Source: Clostridia bacterium (lineage in GTDB: Bacteria > Bacillota > Clostridia > Oscillospirales > Acutalibacteraceae). From it: 64,000 nt of DNA. The notes below the pieces were generated by a model. That model was not told where the DNA came from. It made no database searches and saw only the letters and a program-made list of their open reading frames with translations. This document shows positions 7,895-18,300 of the stretch, piece by piece. Positions within the stretch are counted from its first letter, which is position 1; each line of letters starts with the position of its first letter. Position numbers and translations under genes: made by a program. The stretch lies in the NCBI GenBank assembly GCA_017410325.1, contig JAFQRA010000027.1:39032-103031 (forward strand). Direction: 5' to 3'.

Positions 7895-8509
7895 TTATCT
7901 CCACGGGAGAGCGTCAATACCCCAGAACTGCTGATATCTGTTGAACTGTACGGCATCGACAGTTACATCAATGCGCAGTGTCACACCGCTCGGAATAGCC
8001 GAGGTATCGAAATTAGCGAAATCAAAACCGCTGAAAATCTCAACGCCTTCATCACTTATCGGGAAAGCACCTTTATAATAAACGAAACCGTCGGTAAATC
8101 TGTTATCAAAGAGCTTGTCGTTTTCGGCAACGATAAAGGGAAGGTTGTATTCACCCTGAAGACGTTTACCGTCCGATGTTACCCACTCCTGCGAAATTCT
8201 GACTCTTGTAAAAGCAACACCGTTACCTGCCTGCTTTACTCTGAAGCAGACGTTGGCAAGATTGCCTATATCTTCCTTGGCAAATGTGAGCACCTCGCTT
8301 TTGGGCACCCATGTTTCACCGCCATTGGTTGAAACTTCAATGCTATAAACAAAATCCTGCAAACTTGTAAGACGGAGAGGATTGAGCGGAGTACCGCTTG
8401 TAAGCCAGGCAGTTGTACCGCAGTAAACCGCAATCAAGGCGCACAGCACCAGAGCGACAACCGCCAACGGATTGAGCTTATATTTTTTTGTGGATTTGGT
8501 TTTGCTCAT
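7895..8509 (-). CDS. TasA-like secreted protein with SipW-type signal
   Basis: 204 residues. A Lys-rich N-terminus, a hydrophobic segment (about 15-32), then GTTAWL, a variant of the [ST]-x-A-W-[FYL] motif that follows the signal helix in SipW-dependent proteins. The mature part is beta-rich, as expected of TasA/camelysin-type fibre proteins. It lies downstream of the secreted protein at 8534-9355 and a SipW peptidase gene. The C-terminus reads IDVTVDAVQ...R, reminiscent of the last residues of the 5731-residue protein (IDITVQAV...R). Confidence 0.75.
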   Translation of the reverse strand: MSKTKSTKKYKLNPLAVVALVLCALIAVYCGTTAWLTSGTPLNPLRLTSLQDFVYSIEVSTNGGETWVPKSEVLTFAKEDIGNLANVCFRVKQAGNGVAFTRVRISQEWVTSDGKRLQGEYNLPFIVAENDKLFDNRFTDGFVYYKGAFPISDEGVEIFSGFDFANFDTSAIPSGVTLRIDVTVDAVQFNRYQQFWGIDALPWR

Positions 8510-8533
8510 TATAATGCGCCCTTTCGGTTAAAA

Positions 8534-9355
8534 TTATTCTGCTGCGAGCACGGTTTTATCATACTGCTCTGCGGATATTTTGACGTCAACATCGAAAACA
8601 AGCTCACGCACGGCACTGTTCTCGATTGCCTGCGACTGGTCAACGAATGCATCATATTCGACCCAGAAGCAGACACAATACGTCTTTTCGTTACCGGGTT
8701 CAAGCTTATCTGTAGTTTCCTGGATATCATTTAAGAAGCTCAGCTTCTGCTCGGGAGTAAAGCTTTCAAAGCCCGTCTCCAAAGCAATTTTTTCTTCGAT
8801 TCTGTCTGCCAGCTTTGAATCGTAAAAAAGGTCATCGTTATTCTCGTAGGGCTTGATAAGGCAATTATCGTCTGCATCAACCCATACGCCGGGTACAAGC
8901 TCGGTATCCATTGTTCCGATATCACTGGCTGTATCGATTTCATAAATAAAATAACGAAGGCCCTTGTCAATCTCGGCTGCTGTCATAACGTCATCCTGCG
9001 TATTGGAGTAGCTGATATTAACAGAAACTGCCGCATCAAGGCCGCCGACAGGATTGTTGTTTTTAGCTGAAAAGACGTAATACTTGGCGGCGTGCTCAAA
9101 CATATTTGCACGCTCGTCAGCATCGTCAAATTTGGTTGCCGCATCAAATTTCAGTTCAAGCACCGTTTCGTTTTCGCCCATTCTGTCACCGGTAAAAGAA
9201 ACGTTGAGTTCTTCCATTTTATAGATTTCGGAATCCTCGCCCGAATCCGAAAACCATGCGGTTGTAGGCTCGGAAGAGGAGTAAACGCCTATGCAGAAAA
9301 CAAGCATTGCACAAAGCACGAAGCTGAAAACACTGCGCTTATTAAAACTTTTCAT
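8534..9355 (-). CDS. TasA-like secreted protein with SipW-type signal
   Basis: 273 residues. Signal helix about 9-27, then the TTAWFSD motif (about 31-37), typical of substrates of SipW-type peptidases such as Bacillus TasA. The mature chain is strongly acidic, with a helical insertion (about 165-215) and a C-terminal strand pair containing CVCFWVEYDAF. The start codon overlaps the stop of the SipW peptidase gene upstream by one base (TAATG), so enzyme and likely substrate are translationally coupled. Confidence 0.8.
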   Translation of the reverse strand: MKSFNKRSVFSFVLCAMLVFCIGVYSSSEPTTAWFSDSGEDSEIYKMEELNVSFTGDRMGENETVLELKFDAATKFDDADERANMFEHAAKYYVFSAKNNNPVGGLDAAVSVNISYSNTQDDVMTAAEIDKGLRYFIYEIDTASDIGTMDTELVPGVWVDADDNCLIKPYENNDDLFYDSKLADRIEEKIALETGFESFTPEQKLSFLNDIQETTDKLEPGNEKTYCVCFWVEYDAFVDQSQAIENSAVRELVFDVDVKISAEQYDKTVLAAE

Positions 9356-9834
9356 TAAGACCTTTCTCCTTTCTGCTTGAATTTATAAACAACAAAACGA
9401 ACAAGCATTATTGCAATTAAAACAGCCGCCAGCACCGTAATAACAGCGGTAGAATTGAAATTCAGCGAAATAAAACCTAAAGCCGGCACGCTGAAAACCA
9501 CCTTTCCGATAATATCGTCAAGCGCTGTCGGCAACGGGTCGGGCTGAGGATTGTTGTCACCCATTGTGTAAACGAGATTATTTTCATAATCGATATAATC
9601 GATACGGTGTGTAAACATACCGCCCGAGGGAAGCCTTGCGGTAATTATGTCACCCTCGGCATACTCCCCTGCCTTACGTACAAAGACCATATCGCCCTCG
9701 TGAAGCTCATCCTCCATACTCGGTGATGCTACGGCAAAGGTTTTGGTATCGGTTATTTTAAGACCGACGGTAAACGCAAAAACAAGAACTATTATAATTG
9801 CAACAATATTATAAAGTACGTTAAATATTTTCAT
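9355..9834 (-). CDS. Signal peptidase I, SipW (Ser-His) type
   Basis: Membrane endopeptidase that removes signal peptides from exported proteins. 159 residues. N-terminal transmembrane helix (about 8-28), extracytoplasmic catalytic domain, second helix (about 128-150), short basic C-terminus. Catalytic Ser39 lies in SPSMED, His76 in MFTHRI and Asp93 in TMGDNN. A His in place of the bacterial Lys marks the ER/archaeal-like SipW branch. It is flanked by two TasA-like genes. One of five such peptidases in this locus. Confidence 0.9.
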   Translation of the reverse strand: MKIFNVLYNIVAIIIVLVFAFTVGLKITDTKTFAVASPSMEDELHEGDMVFVRKAGEYAEGDIITARLPSGGMFTHRIDYIDYENNLVYTMGDNNPQPDPLPTALDDIIGKVVFSVPALGFISLNFNSTAVITVLAAVLIAIMLVRFVVYKFKQKGERS

Positions 9835-9854
9835 AAATTCAAACCAATCTCAAC

Positions 9855-10625
9855 TTATGACTGAGCCTGTGTTGATGACGGTTCTTCCGTCTGCTGAGTA
9901 CTGAAAGTAATTTCGCCTATATTTTCCCATGTGGCATAAGCTGCCTGCTTTGCCTGGAAAGCGATTTTTACGGTGAAACTGTTTTTATCCTTAAAAACCG
10001 AAGTGGGTATATCCGAATTTTCGCCGCTGTAGTACATAGCCGTAAACATCGGTATGGGGTCAACAGCTTCAAGACCGCCGACAATAATATCGCTGTTTGT
10101 TTCGGGATTTACATAGTTGAAATAGCCCGTTTCGGCATCATACTGCCAGTAAACTTTACCGTTGGTGTCGGTTGCAAGCTGAGCTACAAAGGGTCTGCTG
10201 TCGGTTGACTGGCCGACTACGCTGTAGCCGTCTGTCATATTACCGGCATCATCAATATAGGTATAAAAGACCTTCATTCTAAGCTGGGCGTCAACATATT
10301 TCTGTGTTTTTTCCTCGCCTTCGTGAAGATCAGCCTCCAATTTAATGGGCACAAGGTACAGCTTTGTGTTCTGTTCAAGGTTTTCGGGGATATTTTCAAG
10401 CTTTGTGAGAAGATTCACTTCGGGCTGTATTGTTCCCATCGTTTCACTGTCGATAAAACCGCCGACAAGAGTATAGCCTATATTACCTGAAAGGAAATTA
10501 TGAACAACACCTCTGCCCGAGCCGCCTGCGTAGGTTATAAACCACGCATAGGTGCCGCCGACACCGAATGCGCCGACAACGAAAACCAACGAAAGTATAA
10601 GACAGATTATCTTTGTTTTCATCAT
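9855..10625 (-). CDS. TasA-like secreted protein with SipW-type signal
   Basis: 256 residues. A signal helix (about 5-24) ends in GGTYAWFITY, the SipW-substrate motif. The mature part is a beta-rich domain of about 200 residues with an Ile-Gly-rich start, followed by a Ser/Thr/Gln/Glu-rich C-terminal tail without sorting signal. The start overlaps the stop of the preceding SipW peptidase by 4 bases (ATGA), and the next gene is again a SipW peptidase 20 bases on. Probably a fibre subunit or accessory (inference). Confidence 0.8.
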   Translation of the reverse strand: MMKTKIICLILSLVFVVGAFGVGGTYAWFITYAGGSGRGVVHNFLSGNIGYTLVGGFIDSETMGTIQPEVNLLTKLENIPENLEQNTKLYLVPIKLEADLHEGEEKTQKYVDAQLRMKVFYTYIDDAGNMTDGYSVVGQSTDSRPFVAQLATDTNGKVYWQYDAETGYFNYVNPETNSDIIVGGLEAVDPIPMFTAMYYSGENSDIPTSVFKDKNSFTVKIAFQAKQAAYATWENIGEITFSTQQTEEPSSTQAQS

Positions 10626-11125
10626 TTCACCGCTTTCTTTCTTGATTTGCAGCCTTCAATTTCTACGGCAAGCCACACGATATATATAAGTGCAATTATT
10701 ATTTTGCCGACGGCAGAGTTCATAGCCTGGACAGCATAGCCCCAATACGGAACGTAAAAGCTGACCCTTCCCCTGCACTGTTCAAAGGGAGTCGGTAACG
10801 GGTCGGGCCCGTTATTCGCATCGCCTTTCGTGTATAAAAGTTCGTTTTTATAATCTATGTACATTACGCGGTGGGTAAAGGACTTGTTTTGCGCATCGTT
10901 TGAGAAAAGCAAAACATCCACACCGGGAACGATATTTTCCAATTCAACAGCACGGGTATAAACCATACTTCCTTGCGGAATATTCGGCTCCATACTGCCC
11001 GTTTTGACATAGTGAGCTTCAAAGCCGAACACCTCAGGCAGCCACACAGCCGCACAAAGCAAAGCCATAACCGCAGCAAAAACAGCAAACGTTTTACTGC
11101 TTTTTCTTTTTTTCGTCATCTTCAT
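10622..11125 (-). CDS. Signal peptidase I, SipW (Ser-His) type
   Basis: 167 residues. Basic N-terminus, helix (about 12-35), catalytic Ser44 in KTGSMEPNIP, His85 in SFTHRV, Asp102 in TKGDANN, second helix (about 136-155), basic tail. The first 32 bases overlap the end of the previous peptidase gene. An ATG two codons in (11119) is an equally possible start. Two adjacent SipW genes in tandem suggest separate substrates. Confidence 0.88.
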   Translation of the reverse strand: MKMTKKRKSSKTFAVFAAVMALLCAAVWLPEVFGFEAHYVKTGSMEPNIPQGSMVYTRAVELENIVPGVDVLLFSNDAQNKSFTHRVMYIDYKNELLYTKGDANNGPDPLPTPFEQCRGRVSFYVPYWGYAVQAMNSAVGKIIIALIYIVWLAVEIEGCKSRKKAVK

Positions 11126-11666
11126 TAGTCTTTTCGTTCATTTTTTTGCTTATATTTACAAACTCAAGAGTGATAATAAAGCACATAGGAAGCACGACTA
11201 CCAGAAGGAAAATCGCAGGATTTTCTCTGACCTTCATCAGCTTTTCCATAAGGTTGCTTTTGGCGACAACCTTGCCGATTATCTTTTCACTCTGAGCAGG
11301 ATATTCGTCGGGAATTTCATTTGCATCACCCTGCGTAACGAAGGAATATGTACCGTCGCCGTCATCGGTGATTTCCATAATTCTGTGGGTGACTATCATA
11401 TTGTTGAGATTCGGGTGGCTTGAATAGAACGTAATTACGTCCTTAACTTCAAGCTCGCTCGGGTCGGTTTCCTTGATAATGATAACCGAGCCGATGGGAT
11501 ATTCGGGCGTCATACTGCCCGTTTGCACGGCCATAAAGCCGTAGCCTAAAACTGTTGTTGCCTTGCCGCTTTTAGCGTTTACGCCGACAAGGACAAGTAT
11601 GCCTGCGGCCAAAAAGATGACCGCCACAAGGATAGTATTTATAATTTTGCCGATAATCTTTTTCAT
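11094..11666 (-). CDS. Signal peptidase I, SipW (Ser-His) type
   Basis: 190 residues. N-terminal helix (about 10-32), catalytic Ser51 in VQTGSMTPEY, His94 in IVTHRI, Asp114 in TQGDANE, second helix (about 151-171), then a short charged tail that ends in a run of Lys. It lies 7 bases downstream of the TasA-like gene at 11674-12327, which is therefore the likely cognate substrate. Closest in layout to the classical SipW of Bacillus. Confidence 0.9.
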   Translation of the reverse strand: MKKIIGKIINTILVAVIFLAAGILVLVGVNAKSGKATTVLGYGFMAVQTGSMTPEYPIGSVIIIKETDPSELEVKDVITFYSSHPNLNNMIVTHRIMEITDDGDGTYSFVTQGDANEIPDEYPAQSEKIIGKVVAKSNLMEKLMKVRENPAIFLLVVVLPMCFIITLEFVNISKKMNEKTNEDDEKKKKQ

Positions 11667-11673
11667 TTATTAC

Positions 11674-12327
11674 TTATCCTTCCGCCTGGGTGTCGTCCCC
11701 TTCCGTACCGTCCGGAAGGCTGACAGCCAATACAAATGACAGCTTTTTGCCGGCATAGGTATTGTCGGCAGATTCAAGCATTTTAATCTGATATTCATAT
11801 ACGTACTGCGGTGAGTTTTTATCCTTACGGGACGGGTCAACCGTCTCGTTGTCAACGATTTTTCCGTCAGACGGTAAAGGCACAAAATCGCCGTCATTGA
11901 CTTTTATATACAGAACGTCGGAAAGCATATTTTCCTCTGTAACAACCTCAAACCTGGTTGTTTCTTCGACGTTTTCCTCGCCTTCCTCCGTTACAGTTTC
12001 CGGCTCACGAAGAGAGGCTGAAATATCGGTAAGCGACATTGTCAGCACATCATCCTCTCTTGCCGTAAACTTGACACGGAAAGTGTACGCCTGACCCGGC
12101 TGAATATCAAGATGGCCGCCGTTGTAGCCTACCCAGGTAGAACCGTCGTAATACTCGATTGAGTTTAGCTGTGAAGGGACATCAGGAGCCTTGAGTGTTG
12201 CCGTGATTCTGCTTACCAAAGCGTGATCGCCAACGGCATACCACGCAAAGGTAGCACAGACAAGCACAAGCACAAGCACGCCGCCTGCGATTGCAAGCTG
12301 AAAAGCATTTGTTTTCTGACTTTTCAT
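11674..12327 (-). CDS. TasA-like secreted protein with SipW-type signal
   Basis: 217 residues. Signal helix about 9-26 ending ATFAWYAVG, the Trp-aromatic motif of SipW substrates. The mature domain is predicted beta-sandwich with an acidic insertion (TVTEEGEENVEETT) near residue 115. It begins 23 bases after the stop of the 5731-residue adhesin and precedes a SipW gene, so it may be the subunit that anchors or caps the giant protein (inference from order only). AGGAA lies immediately before the start. Confidence 0.78.
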   Translation of the reverse strand: MKSQKTNAFQLAIAGGVLVLVLVCATFAWYAVGDHALVSRITATLKAPDVPSQLNSIEYYDGSTWVGYNGGHLDIQPGQAYTFRVKFTAREDDVLTMSLTDISASLREPETVTEEGEENVEETTRFEVVTEENMLSDVLYIKVNDGDFVPLPSDGKIVDNETVDPSRKDKNSPQYVYEYQIKMLESADNTYAGKKLSFVLAVSLPDGTEGDDTQAEG

Positions 12328-12350
12328 TTCCTGATGTCCCCACTTTCAAA

Positions 12351-15300
12351 TCATCTGAATAAACCGAAAAGGTTTCTGACACCCCAGGTGTCAACGCTTA
12401 CCGCCTGAACGGTAATATCAATTGTATCGAATACACCGATACTTGTCGGAACGGCAATGTATGCAATTCCGTTTTCGTTGGTATAACCGGTTACAGTTGT
12501 TGTCTGCAAATCGTTAAATACCACTGTGACCTCACCCTGAACATAACCGTCCGGCAACTGGGTTTCAACCCTGAAGAGCTGAGCGTAATCGCCGTCAATT
12601 TCGTAGGTAAAGACCATATTGTTACAAAGCACACCCTGCTGAGCGGAATCGAAGGCTGTTGCAGCTGTTGCACTGCCGCCGTTGCCGGTGATTGCCGAAA
12701 GGATTGAATGAGCACCGCCGGTAAGACCGTTTATCTTGTAGTTAACCGTATTTACCTTCTTGCCCACGGCAACATCGACATATCTGGTCATTGAGCCGAG
12801 CGTGTAAGTAAGCTCACCGTCATAGACCTGACCGAGTGCCATGTTGCTTGTTTCGGTTGTCCATCTGTCGGTTTCCGCCTTGAGGAACTGGTTGCTCTGG
12901 CTTGCGGCCAGACCGCTTACGCCGAGCTGAGCACCTGTAATTAAAGTAGGTGTAGCAGTTGTAAAGGTTGTTGATGTACCTGCACCGATACCGGTTGCAA
13001 AGACAACTGCGGCACTTGCAAGCTTGACTGCGTTTTCAAACGCATCGCCATACTCGCCCGTCATTTCGGTTCTTACCTCTTCGCCGGAAGCATCGGTTTC
13101 CAAAACAAAGAAGCTGAAAGTACCGTTTGCAAAATTCTTATGCACGGGATAACCTGCAAAGCCGTCAATCCACGCCATATCGTTGCCGAATGCACCGTCC
13201 GGGGCACCTGCGGTAAGGAAGTGTGTGGTAGAAGCCGTTTCACCGCCGTCAACGGTAGAAAGCTGTTTATCGTAATAGCTGTTTTCGACTTCTACGTCTG
13301 CACCGTTGCCTGCAAAATTGCCGGTTACGGCACCCTTGACGTTACCCGCAACAACCGTGTTGATAACCTCTGCTGTACCTTTGCCGAGGACACCGCCCGT
13401 TGCAGTACCTTCGGTGTTACTGCCCTTTACTAAAGCGGTTGACAGACAGTTGGTAATTACGGTACCTTCCATAGCCGTACCGACAAGACCGCCCACAGAA
13501 GCTGCCTGTGAATCAATCTTACCTGATACTACACAGCCGTCAATCGTTGTTGCGCCATCGGTTTCACCGAAGAGAGCACCGACATTTGAGCCGGTAGGAG
13601 CAACAAGCTCACCGATAACTACACAGTTTTTAACGCCGGCATTGTTAAGTGCCCTTGCTGCAAGCAGAGCAGAAGCATCCTTCGTATCCGTAGTAACCTT
13701 AATGCCGGTAAGACCGAGGTTGCTGATTGAGCCGCCCTCAAGGCTGCCGATAAAGGCATTTGCGCCTGTTTCGGGAATCTCAACATTGGAGATTACGAAG
13801 CCCTTACCATCGAGATTTGCCTTGAAGATATTGATGTATGAGTTGTTCCAATCGACATTTTTCATATCGATATCGTCGGTCATCTCAAAGAAGCTGGAAG
13901 CATTCTTACCATAGTAGGAAAGAGCAATTACGTGCTCGGGAGCTGAAATCTGATACTTGCTCTTCTCGCTGCCGTTACCGCTCGCAAAGTTCGGGTTAGC
14001 ACCGTCATCGTCTACTGTGAAATAGAGATTGATGGTATCCGAAAGTTTTGCATAATCATCGACATTGTAGAAATCTTCAATTGCAAGAGTTGCGGTCGCA
14101 ATTGCCGATTTATTTTCAAGCTCCTTGATCTCGTCCCAAGAGTTTGCGATAAGAACTCTGTGTCCGTCTATAATAGCCGAAGAAGCTACTGTACCGGATA
14201 TTACCCAAGACATCATACCGTGGGTAAGCTGTGTTGTGCTGCTTCCGGCTGCAATGTTGTCGATATAGTTATCGTTTGCGACAACTGCCGTTGTTGCACT
14301 GAGCTGTGAGTAAGAGCGGAGCGCTCTGTACATTCTGACGGTTACTTCGTCCTCACTGTTTGCCGTAGCAAGGATTACGGAAAGCTGCGGGTACTCGTCA
14401 TTCTTAGATGTTGTACCGTCCGCCTGTGTTGCACGGGTATAACCTTCCGCCGAACAAAGTGCGTTATGGTTAGACATTGTTATGATATCGCTCGTGCTTT
14501 CGGCATAGGTAAAGATATCCTTGAAGCAAGTGCCGCTGAGCTGCTTGTCAAACATAACATCTTTAAGAGAACCGCTGTTCTGTGCAACAAAGATACCGTT
14601 GAGTGTTGCAGGAGAAGCATCAGCCTTTCTTACGTCAAACAGGCCTGCCGCAAAGCTTGCGGTAATTGAGCCGCTGTTTGCGCCTGCAAAGCTACCGATT
14701 GTAAGACCGTCTGCAACATTCGTAACCTTGAAGTTACAGCGTGTGTAACAAGCGTCTATCGTACCGTTATTGGTACCGACAAAGCCCGAAACAACACCAA
14801 CGGGATTATCAAGAATGATATCGCCCATTGTAAAGCTGTTCTTTATTTCACCGCTGTTGGTACCGACAAGAGCACTTGCATTTGTGAGGTTCTTGCCGGA
14901 GATATCGCCGACAGAAGCACTCATATTGATTGTACCGTTGTTGGTAAGAGCAAGACCTGCAACATTGCTCTGAGCTACAGCATCTTCACCGCTGTTTGTA
15001 TAATCAACGGCGGAAATACAGCCTTCAACAAGACCTCTCTCGCCTACCGTACCGGCTATGCCTGCGACATTGCTGCCGGAGGCTTTACCGAACACGTTGA
15101 CGCCTACTGCCGAACCGTCAAGCGTGCCGACAAGGCTTTCGTTACTCTCAAACTCAACGTTTTCAAACGTGATGTTTGAAATTGAGCTGTTTGCATCAAG
15201 AGTTGCTGCAAGAGTAGTTGTAAGATTACGGATTGCATATCCGTTACCGTCAAGCGAATAGCCGTAATCAAGAGTGCTGAAACTTCTGTTGTACAGCTTA

Positions 15301-18300
15301 TCATCAGACTCATTAAGGTTTACATAACCCATCAGACGGTAGTGAACCTTATTGCCTGTAATCTCTGTACCGTTTGAATCAAGCTGCGTATTCCACTGGG
15401 CATACAAGCCTGTAGCGTCTCTTGACTCATCACCCGACATCGCCACATGCTCAAGGTCAGTCTGTGAAGCGACAAGATAAGGCTTCTCTTCTGTACCGAG
15501 CATTTCTGCGGTAACTCTGGAGAACGGACGGCTTGCAACCTCGCTGTAAACTACGTTTCCGTCGGTTGTTTCACCGTCGACTTTTGAGATTGTGATAACA
15601 AAGTTTGCCGGTTCCTTGGTATTGCTTGTTCTCTGGACAGAGAGCGTGTTTGTAGCGGTATCAACAATTGATGTTGCCGAATTGCCCAAACTGTTGTCTG
15701 CCTCAAAGCCGTAGGTGTAAACTACACCATCGTGAGGAACATCCGTGGGAACGGTCATAGCCATTGAAATACCGTCGCCGTTAATTGCGGAAGTATCTCT
15801 CTCATCAATTTCGACAGCAACAATACTCAGCAGAGCATTGAATCTGATAACAAGAGAAACAGTATCCTCAAAGAAGTTGGAAAGATACGGATACGCACCG
15901 GTTGTAAACTTGAAGTTACCGCCGAGGTAATTGTGTTCGGGTACCTGCGTAAATTCCTTGGTTGACTTGGAACCGATTGATTCAGGTGCATTAAGCACGC
16001 CTGCCGTAACCTTACCTACCGTGTCATCCGAAACAGCAGAAGCGTTGTGGTCAAAGTAAAGGTTTGAGGATTCAAGACCGTTACCGCTTACAAGACCGAT
16101 AACACCGCCGACGCCGTAGTTATAGTTGTAGTCTGCAATCTCCTGTGACGTTGTGGTTGTTTCACCGAGTGTTGAGCCGGAAGAATATGCCGACTGAAGG
16201 TGCGCATTTGAAACACCGATAACACCGCCGATACCTACAACAGAAGCCGCTGTGAGATTACCGACCTTTGCGGTAACAGATGCAGCCGAATAAACTTCAG
16301 TAGTCTCGCTGTTGAGAACACCGACAAGACCGCCGATGCCGAGAGCAGGTGTGTTCACGCAGTCAGGATGTGTTACATTTTCGTCATAGCAGAAGCGTAC
16401 ACTGCCGCTGGAGAAAACAGTAGCAATTGAAGTGCCCTGTGTAACGTTACCTACAAGACCGCCGACACCGTTACCCCTGGCGTTGTAGCCTGATACGCTG
16501 CTGACGTTGACCGCACTGCTGCTGAACGAGCTGTTGAGCAACGCAGGATCATTCTTGTCATCCTTTTCGTAAGCACCGTTTTCAGTTGAATCTGCGAGAA
16601 CACCTACAAGGCCGCCAATGCCTCTGGGCGTATCGCCGGATGCATTGATTGAAGCATTTACATCGCCTGTTGAGTAACAGTTGGTGATATACATTTCGCT
16701 GCAGCCTGCAAGACCGCCGACTACATTGGTACCTTCAACCGTAATGTCTGTACTGACATCAAATATACCTGCTGTGGGTTCGTTAGTATCGCCGCCTGCA
16801 ACAGCGTAGCCGACAAGACCGCCGACATACTCGTTACCCGTAACTTTACTGTTTTCGTTATAAGAAGAAACTGAGCAGTTACTGATTGTAAGCGTTGAAA
16901 GTCTGTTGCCTTCTGCGGCACCGATATAACCGACAAGACCGCCGACATAGTTGTTACCGACAACGGAATCCACCTCAAGGCGGAGATTCTTTACAGCGCC
17001 CTTTGAAAGCTCGGAGAAGAAACCTACCTTATCGGTACCCGTAATATTAACGTTGGAAACCGTATGCTCCTTACCGTTAAGAATACCCGTAAAGCCTGTG
17101 ATGGGTTTGAAGCTGTAATTACCGAGGGTGATGTTCTCGATAATTGCATAGTTAGCATTTAACGGGAATGATGTGAAGGTATTACCCTCATTATATTCAC
17201 CGTTCGATTCATAACGTGAGAGCGCATTCAGTTGTCTTTCTGTTGCAATCGGATAAACTCTGTTGCCGTCATCCTCATTCTTTACCTGTAAGGGGTAGGT
17301 TACCTTTCTGTAAAGGCTGTACTTATCAACAGTCTTTTCAACGGTAAAGTAAGGCAGAGAGCTGTTATATAGCAGTTCACCGTTATCGTGCGGTTCACCT
17401 TTATATTCGCCCTTTAATGGCAAAGCGGTGAACACGAATATATTGGTATAAACTGTTGTTCCGTTTTCAGTATCTTTGAAGAGGAAGTCTGTGTTCTTAC
17501 TGTCACCGTTACCGTAAAGGTCGATATCCATCTCTTCGGGATAGTCGGACTTGTCGGCATCGTCGATAACGGACGATTTGAGCGTAAGACCGTCACCGAT
17601 AACGGTTACGGGATAGAACAGACCACCGGGCTGATACTTAGATACTTTTTCGTCAGCCGTAGTGTACTCAACCAGTCTGTCGGTTTTTTCAACCTCTGCA
17701 ACCCTGATTTCAACGGAAGCGAAATCAACATAGGCTGCGGTATAGGAATCTTCATCCGCACCGACACCGATTGTAATACCGGAAAGGCTGAATTCAGCAG
17801 GCTGAGCATTGGCTTCTCTTCTGTTGGGAAGAGTACCGTTCAAGCCGCTGTCGAACCTTACGTTTTCGCCTATTGCAGCACCGTTAGTCGTACCGAGAAT
17901 CGGGTTGACAACACTCTTAACAGTATCGATAAGAACACTCTCGCCGGATGCACTTGTAGAGGAAACGAAAACGTTGCTTGCACTGACCTGAGCATTATTC
18001 GCTGCAGTACCGACCGTAAGGCCGTAATAAGATACACCTGAGCCGCTTCCGTAGCTGTCCGAAATGCCGGCACCGACAAAAGCGTTGTCAATTACAAGCT
18101 TTGCACTGTCCTGAACATAACCGACAAAGCCGCCGACTGCACCGTAGTTATTATCATAGGTGTCAAGTGCTGCGTATCCGAGAGTAAAGCAATTGTTTAT
18201 GTTCAGTGAGCCGCTTGCCGTACCGACAAGGCCGCCTACCGTTTTTGAACCCGGTGTGTTTGTGCCGAGGTCGCAGTAAGCAAACGCCGTTGTTGAGGTA

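Noticed and set aside
7895-12327. Calling the TasA-like proteins camelysin metalloproteases
   Set aside because: Only the SipW-type signal and general beta-rich style are shared; I see no metal-binding protease motif.
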